Below are positions 1-11,211 of a DNA stretch of 64,000 nt, one piece after another. The position numbers were made by a program, and so were the translations under genes. The DNA comes from Neurospora tetraspora. Taxonomy: Eukaryota; Ascomycota; Sordariomycetes; Sordariales; Sordariaceae. Location: NCBI RefSeq assembly GCF_033439725.1, contig NW_026944386.1, forward strand, positions 4,650,001 through 4,714,000, given 5' to 3'. A model generated the notes under the pieces. The model was not told where the DNA came from. It did not search any database and saw only the letters and a list, made by a program, of their open reading frames with translations. Positions within the stretch are counted from its first letter, which is position 1; each line of letters opens with the position of its first letter.

Positions 1-251
1 TTCGGGCGGCCTATAGCAATATTTCCGCTACTAAATTCTTATAATTGAATTTATAGCCGCTATAGTTCTATAAGCCCTAATTGCTCTATAGACTTTAAAT
101 GTATTACGGGAAGGAAGTTCTTAGTAAGGCTATTTACGATCAATTTTTTAATTAGTATATAGATTACGTTTATTAGCTTCCTTTCTTAAGCTTACTTTAT
201 TTAGTATTTATATATTAATATATTTAAATTTAGTTACGAACCAAACTCCCT
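1..251 (-). mobile_element. Ty1/Copia remnant, distal (RNase H end) fragment
   Basis: This AT-rich stretch reads on the minus strand like the C-terminal end of a Copia RNase H region. It continues the minus-strand Copia remnant seen at 11,212-16,090 once the intervening Gypsy element is removed. The short direct repeat CTCCC(T) at 246-251 and 11,212-11,217 marks the insertion site. The element runs off the left edge, so its 3' LTR is not visible. It is broken, with very many changes of RIP type. It must be the oldest member of this nest because others are inserted in it. Confidence 0.6.
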
Positions 252-559
252 TGATACGGGACTATGATATTATATATATAATTAACTCAATTGATTAATT
301 ATATAGACTAGGTATAACAATTGCCATACCTACTCCTATTAGATAGCTAGTAGGCACGTACCTTCTAGGCGTACTAGTTAGGTCGCACGACTCTATATAA
401 AGTAGGTCTACGATAAGATAAGGGAATTTCTATAAAGGGATTCCCGCGCGGCGCAGCCTTCGGCCTCGCCTTTCTTCCTCTAATATTTTCTTTCTTTATA
501 TTAATACTATATATTACTTTTATATCATAGTATTTCGAAGAACCCGTGTTACCCTATTA
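252..559 (+). repeat. 5' LTR of the left Gypsy element
   Basis: This is a 308-base direct repeat of 10,903-11,210. Both copies keep the GC-rich island GGGATTCCCGCGCGGCGC inside otherwise AT-rich sequence, and a TATATAAAG promoter-like box lies in the middle. Differences between the copies are mostly transitions. Confidence 0.85.
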
Positions 560-2347
560 AGTGGTAATTATAATTAAATATTGTAGTAACTAATCTTCTA
601 GTAAGTTCGCTGATTGCCTTTATGACGAACTTACTAGTCCGATCGCAAAATTGTTTATTATATAGGACGTCGACCCCGCAATTATAATATTCTTTTACGA
701 TTACTCGTCGTAAAATAGTGTCATAGATTTCCCGCTTCTACTTTATATTATTGCGCTCGCGTCGGTTCGTATCGAATAAATATATAGAAATATTATACTA
801 CTCCAATCCGAATATTTCTTTAATCCTCAATACGAAGGATAACCTTGTAATTCGCTTATTGTAGGATAGCTATCGCTCCCTTTCTTTCCTATTAGAATTA
901 TCGGTCGCTTATTACGAGATAGTATTAATAAAAATAGCTTCCTATTTATTTCCCTTACTATTACCCTAATCCTTTTATTTAAATATATTGTAATTGTAGG
1001 TAAATAAATATATACTAACCTTTTACTAACTATTAATTATTATTATTATAACTAGTAAAGACCTTCTTCCGAATTATAGTTATACGCTGCTTATTACGTA
1101 AGTTGTCTATTCCTAATATATATAATATTAATTATTTAAATAGTTAGTCCGCTATACTACTTTAATTTCGCAACGCCCCTTAGTTTCGCGACGCTCCTTA
1201 TTAGCGTAATATTATTTAGGTCTAGGTTAGATCCTTTGCTTAGCCCGCTAATATTATAATAGTATTATAAAACCCGGTATTGTAAGTAATATCCTTTCTT
1301 TAGTTATTAATACCCTCTCCCTTTCGAAATTACGTTAATTATTAATTATTATTTACCCCCCCGAAAACTTTATACTTCCTAAATTACTTTAGAAGTGCGT
1401 CTCTCCCTATAATAATTATAATACGGTTATTTTTAGTCGCGACGATGATTTAGAGAACAATAGTCCTAACGAAAGTAACGATTTACCTAAGCGCGTTTCC
1501 AATAAAAAGATTTAGAAGCGCTTAAATTATATAGACTCTTTAATTAAGAGCGTCGATTCTAATATACATTAATTTAAAGAATAAATATATAAATAATTCG
1601 CTAAGAATTACGATGACGCTAAAGCTAGAGAAGTTTGTATTGATAATTTCGCCGTTTATATTGAAAGTTTCGAAATTAATTTAAAGAGTAATTATAATAA
1701 GATTATATAAGCGCTCGATTTAACCGGACCTAATAATAGTATAAAAGATTAATTTTATTATAAAAGTAAAGAAAAGGTTATAAAGATACTTAAATATTTC
1801 CTTAATAGTAAGTCCGACCGTTCTAACGTTATTACTATTTATTATAATAATTCCCCTAGCTTTAATTAGGTTAATAAACTTATAGAGCCCTTCGATAATA
1901 GTAAAGAACCTTCGTACTCTCCGAAGCGTACTATCTATTATAAATTATTTATTAAAGATTTTAACGATCCGGATAATAACCCCAATTATATTGAAATTCT
2001 TTACTATTTCCGAATTAACCCTAAAATTCCCGAATTTATTCCTATCTCCTATAATATTCCCCGCGACGGTCCTTACAATAATAGCCCGCTTATTAGGACT
2101 TGTAAACACCTCTATATTATAGACTATATTAATAATATTTTCTCTATAGATAGATTAATTAATTTTCGTTTAATTAAAGATTTTAAACTTAGTACGGAGA
2201 TCAATGCGGATAATTTCTTAAAATAGATTAACGGTATTAAAAATTGAAAGGATAATTTTTATAAATTATTCTAGAAATAAATTAATATATACGCAAAATA
2301 TATAAGAGAAATATATAATATTTATGCTAAATATATTTATTCGGTAG

Positions 2348-2623
2348 TATCATGGGGCTAGAGCCCAAGGGATTAGCTTGGCTGTCACCAAGCCGGTTCA
2401 TATGGCTTGCCGTCGCTCGGGTGGCGCTAAGACCAATATACCGCCTCTGGTTGGCTGGACCCACCTAATTGCCTAGCCCGTGCGCCCTTGGCACTGTATA
2501 CCTTAAAACCTTGTTCTGACTGCCCGCCTTCTGCTAGCAGTCTTCTCATTCTTCCTTTGTTAAATATAGCATTTTAACCTTATACGATTGCTCGCTGTGC
2601 CTTACTTTTGTAGACCTGTTATA
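2348..2623 (+). repeat. 5' LTR of the short nested LTR element
   Basis: This 276-base direct repeat matches 3,995-4,270 in length. It retains near-normal GC content and contains CTGGTTGGCTGGACCCACCT, which is shared with the other copy. Confidence 0.88.
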
Positions 2624-3994
2624 TTATATTTGACCCTCTTTTTCAATACTCCGTTGCATTTGCTATTCTCTCGTAGGTACGCCTAAAGAGTCTCCCTCTC
2701 CGTGTTGCTCTCGTCTCCTCTAGCAATACCCACTGTCGCTCCTGTCCGCCAGCGATAACCTCCCTTCTACGTCTTTCGCGCTAGCGTTGCCCTTCTCTCG
2801 CCGGCATGCCAGAAGAGTCTTTCTTTCGCTTTTATTCTTCTCGCTCGATCTGCTCCGTTTGTTTGCGATCATCCTTGATCTCAGCCGCTGCTGCTGCCCG
2901 GACCTCCGTCCCTCTCGATAACGGTACTAGTTTTTAAGATTTAGGACGTCCAAGCTCTACGTGGATGGACTCGCTTTCGGCGATATAGGCTCGCTTGCCT
3001 TTCGCCCGCCGTCTTTAATGGTAACACTTTTCTTTTGGCCTCTGCCTCCGCTAGGTATACCCCAGTTGAAAACGTTAGCGATCCTAAGATGTTAGCGTCG
3101 CTACTATAAGGAGTTTTGAGCCTAGTTTACAATAAAGGAGACGAAGGAGGAGGAAATGAAAAGGGAGGGTAGGTGCACAAGTGGTAATGGTTCTCACTAG
3201 TTTAGGAAGTACTTTAAAACTACGAAGTTGAATAACGTTCGAATTAATAGCCCGGTTGGGGGCTTAGGCGGTTACGATAGTAATAATTATAAAGAAGAGG
3301 GATTTAATTAAATAGAAGTTTTATCGGTAAATAGAAGCTCTTTAAAAATACTATAGTAGAGGGAGCGCTAATTATATTTAAAAAGAGGAACCTCTAATAA
3401 CTAATCGAAGTAAAGCGCCTACTAGTCAATCGTACAATTAATCTTTGATCTACTTCTTTTACGTATAATTAATTGAATATTAGTATTTACTATAATACGT
3501 AACTGTAGGAGGGTAATAAACGTTATATTTCGTAAGTATAAGGACTACTAAGCTATCTTTATGGCAGTGAGGATAAAGCTCCTATTAACAAAAGAAGCAA
3601 AGTAATACGAAATACTAGGTAATAGCCTTAGTCTTATTAATTATTTCTAATATTGATTATGAACGTATTATAATAGAAGAGACTATCCTGGATAGGTAAA
3701 ATTTAGAAATATCTCCTAATTTAATCTTAATTTCTATATATTAGGAATAATTCTATAAGGGTAGGTATTTAGTAGGGTACTACTGATTTAGGTAGTACGT
3801 TGGTAATTGTGTAGCGTTTATTTAGGAGCTTAGAGAAGGAATTTTTAGACTTCTTAATATTATTAATTCTTCCCCGTCTACGAATATTTGGAAGGGTACG
3901 GCTAGTTAATTGGATTTTAATTATTTTCGTATATTTTAACTACGACGTATCTTGTGCGGTGAATTATATTCTCTAAAGGGGAGTAAGAGGGTAA

Positions 3995-4270
3995 TATTAT
4001 AGGGCTAAAGCCTAGGGGATTAGTTTGGCTATCGCTAAGCCGGTTTATGTGGCTTGCCATCGCTCGGGTAGTGCTAAGACCGATGTACCGCCTCTGGTTG
4101 GCTGGACCCACCTGATTACCTAGCCCGTACGGGCTTGGTATTACATACCTTAAAACCTTATTCTAACTACCCGCCTTCTGCTAGCAGTCTTTTCTTTCTT
4201 TCCTTATTAAATATAGTATTTCAACTTTATATGACTGCTCGCTATACTTTACTCTTGCAGACTCGTTACA
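3995..4270 (+). repeat. 3' LTR of the short nested LTR element
   Basis: This is the second 276-base copy. A purine-rich stretch (GGGGAGTAAGAGGG) lies immediately upstream, as expected for a polypurine tract. It ends in GTTACA just before the AGTAG target repeat. Confidence 0.85.
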
Positions 4271-7200
4271 AGTAGTATACCCAGACTTATCCTACTCCGA
4301 AGCTAGTAAAGCTATTATGGAGCGTACGACCGCTAAGTATATTAAGAAGGCTAATATCGTTAATACTAATATAATCCCCATTATTAATACTTTCTTCGTC
4401 GCTAATTCTAATATTAATACTGACATTTATAGTAAAATTAGAAGTACTTTTCCTTTAACTAATTTAAAATTTAATATTAATTCCTTTAATAAAGTTAGAA
4501 GCGGTACTCCCCTTATCCCCCTTACTACCCGCTTTATTACCATAGCCTCCGGAAATCCTAATAATAGCGGTAGTAGTAACGACGGTAATAAGGATTACAG
4601 CAGCTTCGACCTCGGTTATAATAAGGACTACGACGGTTTCGACTTCGGTTATAACCCTACTTATATTACTTCTCTTCGCTTACTTACTAATTTTGCTAAC
4701 GACGATAAATTAAAGTTTAAGCGAAATAATATTAATATTTTTAACCCCTTTACTAAGAATTTCAATAATATAAGTATAATTAAGATTAGTAGTAGTATTA
4801 TTTATACCGACGCCTCTATATTTTCGGATTACTTAACTACTCTTCTTAAAAATAATCCTAAGGGTTTTATTTATAAGGAATTAATTTATATATAGCCCCT
4901 CTTTTTATAAAGTACCGCCTATATATAATAATATAATTAAATAATTCTTAAAAAGCGTTATAAATTTTGTACGTTGAAATAATTTACTATTATTTTAATT
5001 AAGATATTTACGCCCGATTCAATTATTATTATTCGGAAATTTAATAAAGGAAGATTTATTCTCTACAATATTTATAAGGATAAGAATATAATTACTACGT
5101 ACGTTTTAAAATAATTCCGTTTCGTTTACGCTATAAACATTTTATTCAGGAGCGGTAATAATTAATACGGCGTTATAATCTAAATTTGGAATAATTTTAA
5201 TATTAATATTAAAATTATACTCCGTACTCCTCCTGCCTTTAGCGACGTCGAAGTTTAATTCGAAGAAATTAAGAAAATTAAAGCCGTTTTATTCGCTATA
5301 GTTAGGAGTAAGTATAGTAATTGTAATTATTCTACTAATAATGCTAATTATAATTATTCTATTAGCAATCGCGATTTTAATTGCGATTATAATTGTAGTC
5401 GCGACCGTAATAACAATTGCGACCGTAGTAATAATCGTAATCGCAATTGTAATTGCGATATTAATAGTAATTATACTAACGACTATAGTAATACCCGTAC
5501 TTATAATTATAATTATAATATTAATACCCGTACTTTTAATTACAATTATAATTCTGACTATAATTGCGATTATAATTATAATTATAACCGCGATTACAAT
5601 ATTAATAAGGACAGAAATAAGGATTATGCCTATTATATTAAGGAGGAAGATATTATTACGGATTTTATTAATTCCGCTTATAGCGATTCAGATAAATATA
5701 ATTTAAATAATCCAGTTTATTATATATATAATAGCGAATTAATTTATTCTAAATATTTATTAGAGTTTAATTCGATAAAAAGAAAAGATAACTATACGCG
5801 AATTTATAAAATAAAGAGTAATTGTAAAGACGTAATTCACTTTATCCATTTTAATGATAATTTCTATAAATATAAAGATTGTGAAGAAACCTTTCCTTTT
5901 AAGAATCGCCTTTTCGAATATTTCAATATTTATAATAAACCCCGTAATACGTGATTAATTAAAATTATTTACTACGCTATTACCATTCCCTTCTAAGTTA
6001 AATATTTAATTCTTTAAATAAGCGAACTTTCGAAATAAAGATTACTTTTAGGATTTATTTATTTACGTATTTTCGCTAGAGTAATCCTAAATTTAGAAGA
6101 GGATAAAATTTATATAGACGTGGGAATAGGAAAAACTATTATTAGCCGGCCCTTTTTGAATATTGTTGAATTTACAATTTTAACAGAATATACAATTAGA
6201 ATTAAAAACGTTAGCGGTAAATTAATTAAATTTATTCAGTAAGTAATATTTATATTCTATTTCCTAGGGACGGATTCGAAAGGTAACTTTACTTTATTAA
6301 AGATTATTATAACTAGTTAAGTAATCGACAAATTAGAGCCGAATCTTTTTTTAGCTAATTTTTTCCTTTATTTCCGCTAAGTATATATTAATTATTGTTA
6401 AATTAAACTTCATTTTCTATGAAATAATTTTAATATTATATTCGAAGTATTTAAACTATTTAACTATTATACAAAAAAGGTTATAATTATAAAGAAAATT
6501 ATATTACGACCCGGAGAGGAATATATAGTATTAGTATATTATATTGCGTTACCGAAGGATAGAAGTTTCCTCTTTAATTCTTCTTACCCTACTATTATTA
6601 ATTTACTATTCGATATACATTCCCCTTAAGTTACGTTAATAAAAAATATAATTAACGAAGTATTAATTATTCTCTGTAAATAGAAAGTTAGTATAATTAT
6701 AGAATGCGACGTCGATAGTTATTTTTTTACTTCTTGTGTAAGTGTTTGCAAAATTATTATACTTATTTAAATATTTAATATTATAGATGGTAACCCGATT
6801 CTATTTATAAAATAAGTAATAGAAATTGTTTATTAAATATATTCTATACAAATAAATGTAGATTTCAATATTAATTTCGAAAGTTTTATTATTATTAACG
6901 AAATTAATATAATAATTAAAGTTATACCACCTAATATTATTATATCCGAAACCCCTGTACCGATTATTTACGTTATTTCTACGCCCGAATTTATTTTATA
7001 TTTTAAATTGCTTAAGAAATATTCTATTTTAAGTATTCGTATAGATAATAAAGTATTGAAATGCGTTACCGAAGAGGGTATTTATATATTTGCTAGTAGT
7101 AGACGAATTTCGAGGGTATTAATAAAGTTAGTAAAATAATTTCTTAAATTTTAAAAGGAAGGAGGGTTAGTAAATATATTGGATAAAGAGATAATAAAAG

Positions 7201-7583
7201 TTCCGTTTATTAACGGTTAGTAAAATTATCAGGTGGCTACGCGTATATATTTTATAAATAAAAAGGATTAAATTATTATTAACGAAGTATTTGATACCCT
7301 TTATAAATAAGGTAAAATGAATTAGGTAAAATACGTTACGCTTTTCACTTACCCCGTCTTCGTCGTTTAGTAGAAAATTAAAAACGGCTTTAAGGGTCGC
7401 TCTATAATCGATTTGCGTATTTTTAATAATTTAACAATCCCTAATAATTATCCGTTCCCCCTTTAAGGCGAAATTATTATTTTTATACGCGGTAAGGTAA
7501 TAATTATTATTATTAATACTATCTTTTTCTTCTACTGCTTTGGCGTTTAGTAGAAGTATTAGGATCGATTTATATTAATAATA

Positions 7584-7999
7584 AGAAACTCTATCCGCAC
7601 GTGGATCCACTTTTTCTTTTCTAAATATAACTTAGTCGAACCTTGGTGTATAAAATCAAAAGTAGTACCAAATTACTCGTCGACTTTTGACGGATTTTTA
7701 AGGGTAGGTACCAACCTCATAGCCTCAAGCGTCATCTAAATCCTACTTCTTTGGACTTTTGGACTTTTAATCTTCCTAATTATTCGTTTATAATAGCTTT
7801 CTTTCCCTAAGGTTTTCTTGGGCTACTGGGCACGTGCGTTTTTTGAAAGGGAGATATTAGGTAGAGAAAAAAACAAGAAAAAACATAATATACTTTTTGC
7901 CTCCTTATTAAACTTTTTGGTGCTTGAAAAAAGATATTGAAATTCATTTTTTTTTCCACGTGCAGATAGAGTTTTATCCACGTGTAGTTAGAGTTTCTC
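7584..7999. mobile_element. MITE-like DNA element with CACGTG-bearing inverted ends
   Basis: An interval of about 416 bases interrupts the reverse-transcriptase region of the Gypsy element. Its left end, AGAAACTCTATCCGCACGTGG, is an inverted match to its right end, where the motif occurs twice in tandem (around 7,957-7,975 and 7,976-7,998). A 9-base direct repeat TTAATAATA flanks it at 7,575-7,583 and 8,000-8,008. Because the surroundings are AT-rich, part of that match could be chance. No open frame of note is present. A 9-base (or 8-base) duplication would suit a Mutator-like or hAT-like origin. It is not a Tc1/mariner element, because the flank is not a simple TA. Confidence 0.65.
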
Positions 8000-10902
8000 T
8001 TAATAATATATTACGGGCTCGAGTAGCCGACTATTACGTAAATAGGTTTTAAAAATATATTAGTATACGTTTAAAAGTTTATAGATTATATTATTTTGTA
8101 AATATAGAGATTATTGTAAGGTATATATTAACGATATTGTTATTGTTTCCGATTTAGTCGACGATTATTTTAAGTATTTTAATACGATTTTCGTTCTATT
8201 CGTATCGAAGAATATTATCCTTTTATTTAAAAAATTATATTTCGATTATTTAAGCGTCGAATTGTTCGGTTTTTACGTTAACGGTTTTGGTGTATTAACA
8301 ATTAAGGAACGAATCGAAGCTTTTAAGAACTATATTTTTCCGGATAATTTAAAAGTTTTTAAGTAATATATTAGTAGTATTAGCTTTCTTCGTTATTTGA
8401 TCGTTTATTATATATAGTTAATCGATCCCCTTTAAAATAAGAAAATTACTTTATTAATTGAGGGCTATAAACTTAGTAAAGTCGAAATAGGAAAGCTAAT
8501 TAGACGCGCTATATATTGTATTAAAATTTAGTATACTTTTACCGCCGTTGAAAAAGCCGTTTTCAAGGCTCTATAACGGGCGATTTGCAAGGATCTTATT
8601 ATTTTATACTATTTAGACCCCGATTTGTAGGCCTTTTTATAAATTGATAGTTTATTTAAGCGTAATTTTAATATTATATTATTTTATTTAAGGCTTATAT
8701 ATATTTAAGATAAGAGTAATGTAATTTGTATCCCCTTTGCGTAGGTCCTATTGATTATGTTTTTTAGTAAGGTCTTTACTAAAATTAAAATGCGATACGG
8801 ATTATTTGAGTTAGAAGTAGTTTGTTTTATTTGGGCTATTAAGAAGTTGCGTACTTAATTATATTTTTTTAATTTTTTAAGTGTTATTTTTACCGATTAT
8901 TTAGTTATTAAGGGTATTATTGAATAGATTTCTCTACGTACGACTTCTATAGATTATATAAATCGTTAATTTATTAATACCTCTATTTATTTATTTAAAT
9001 ATAAATTTAAAGTATTTTATATTTTTAGTTAATTTATTTTCGTCCCCGACGCGTTAAGCTATTTAAAAGTAGTTAGCGACGAGGCTAGTAACCCGGAAGG
9101 GATATTTGTATTTAATAACGTTTAGGAAAATTCGGTTTATTATTTCGATAATATTTAGTACGTTTATTCTAAAGTATAAATGGATTTTAAATTACGGAAG
9201 GTTTATATTATAACGTATACGTTTAATAAGAAGTTTATAAAAGTTATAGAATATTTAAAGGAATATAAGAGGGTCTCTGAAGACGGAGACGTTATTTTTT
9301 TAAAGTTTAACTATCTTTTTTTTATAAAGGACAGTTTTATTTATAATTAGTAGGCTGATAGTATAAAGAACTTTTATATTCTATATAAATTTATAAAAGA
9401 CGTTTTAAAAATAGTTTATAACGAAAAGTATTATTTTAGCTGTAATTATATAACATATAAATTTCAAGGAATATTTCTTCCTAATAAAAGCTGTTTAATT
9501 AATAGTATTTTAAATATTATTTAATATATTAATTTAATTAAACCGACTATAATTAATTTATTGGCGATTATTAATTTATTCGCCCTAAGGAGGCTCTACC
9601 TATACGCGTTATTTCTATCGATTTTATGATAGGCTTTTTGGAAGTATTTTTAATTAATACTCTTTAGTAGATATTTAATTATAGTATATTTAACGCTATA
9701 ATGCCTATTACCGATAAAATATTTAAAAGGAATTTATTAATCCCCGGATACAATATTTATATAGCGACCGAATAGAGTATTATTATAGTTCGAATGTTTT
9801 TTCTTTGTAATTGGAGATTCCCGATTAATATTATTTTAAATCGCAGTCGGAAATTTATTTCAGTATATTAGCGGAGGATATAGACGGCTATAAATATTAA
9901 ACTTTATATAACGATTACTTATTACCTTCTTAATAATAGGGCTACGGAATAAAAGAATTAAATTGTTGAGATCGCTATTAGATTTTACGCTTTTTATTAC
10001 GAGTTCGGATATAATTAGTTTTTGATTATCCCTTCGCTTTAATGGAATTTTAATAGTATATTTATTAAAAGAATTAAAGTTTTACCCTATAAGTTCTTAT
10101 TTGGATATAAATTATTGGGTCTCTTGAATATTGTTACGGGTATTAATACCCTATTTTATTCTTTTGAAAATAACTTAGTAATTAGAAATTATATCCGTTA
10201 GAAAATATAATTCGTTATAGATTTCATTATTATTAACGTTAAATTTCGCTATAATATTAATTACTAGTAAATGAATTTTAAAATAGGCGATAAAGTATTC
10301 TTAAAATTTAATTACGGTTATTATCTCTTTAATTGTCCACTTTGTAAAATATTTTAATAATAATTAGGTCCATTTGAAATTATTTAGAAGGTTAGCCGTT
10401 TGGTTTATAAATTGGACTTGCTTCTACGTATAAAAATTTACTTAGTAATTTCGGTAGTGTATTTTATACCCGCTCCGAACAAGGATAATCCTTTTAGTCG
10501 TTTAGCCTCCTTATTTAGACTAGTCGAAGATTTTTAAAGTAATTTAAATTTAGAAGTAAAGTTGGATCCTAAATACGAATTGGAAAAGATTGTTACGTAT
10601 AAGTAGGTTGATGGAAAGGTTTAGTATTATATTAAATGGAAGGGATATAGATATTATAAGAACGATTGGAAGGATACGGACGATTTGAAGGATATAAATG
10701 AATTAGTAGAGGATTATTGGAAGTATTACCTAGACGAACAAAAGTTTGGAGTTCCCTACTTTTATATCGATAGATAATAGAAGGTTTGTTTTGTGGACGA
10801 AAAGGATTATTTGGATGCGAAGGATTGAAACGTTCTCTACGTCGAAGGAAGTGAGACTATTCCTATTAAAAATAATAGTATTTTCTTTACGGTGCTGGGA
10901 TT

Positions 10903-11210
10903 TAATGCGGGATTATTATATTATATATATAATTAGTTCAATTAATTAATTATATAGATTGGGTATAGTAATTGCTATGCCTACCCTTATTAGATAATTA
11001 GCAGGCACGTACCCTTTGGGCGTACCAGTTAGGTCGTACGACTCTATATAAAGTAGGTTTATAATAAGATAAGGGAATTTCTATAAAGGGATTCCCGCGC
11101 GGCGCGGCCTTTGGCTTCGCCTTTCTTCCTCTGACATCTTCTTTCTTTATATTAATACTATACATTGCTTTTGCATCGTGGTATCTCGAAGAACTCGTGT
11201 TACCCTATTA
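10903..11210 (+). repeat. 3' LTR of the left Gypsy element
   Basis: This 308-base repeat of 252-559 is somewhat less AT-shifted than the 5' copy. It begins shortly after the end of the chromodomain region and is followed by CTCCCT, which matches the left flank. Confidence 0.85.
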
Positions 11211-11211
11211 T

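Larger units (their letters stand above)
2348..4270 (+). mobile_element. Short non-autonomous LTR element (TRIM/LARD-like) nested in the Gypsy element
   Basis: Two 276-base LTRs (2,348-2,623 and 3,995-4,270) enclose only about 1.37 kb in which I find no protein typical of a retroelement. The flanking pentamers are GGTAG (2,343-2,347) and AGTAG (4,271-4,275). They differ by one G/A change of the kind RIP makes. The LTR starts resemble those of the Gypsy element at 34,659 (TRTTATAGGGCT), so it may be a parasite of a related family. The left half of the interior (about 2,640-3,170) is of normal base composition while the right half is AT-rich. It is younger than the element it sits in. Confidence 0.8.
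252..11211 (+). mobile_element. Ty3/Gypsy chromodomain LTR element (host of nested insertions)
   Basis: Two LTRs of about 308 bases bound this element, and a CTCCC(T) direct repeat flanks it. The order along the plus strand is gag-like sequence (about 1,450-5,700, interrupted by a nested element), protease/reverse transcriptase and RNase H-like sequence (about 7,000-9,400, interrupted by a MITE), integrase-like sequence (about 9,500-10,500), and a chromodomain-like stretch (about 10,560-10,740) with a YYIKWKGY core. This order and the chromodomain indicate a chromovirus. Without its insertions it would be about 8.6 kb. It is broken with a large number of breaks, all consistent with heavy RIP. 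It inserted into the RNase H region of a minus-strand Copia element. Confidence 0.8.

Noticed and set aside
5341-5706. 121-codon Ile/Leu/Val-rich frame resembling a membrane protein
   Set aside because: It is an off-frame reading of the low-complexity Asn-rich gag stretch of a RIP-mutated element.
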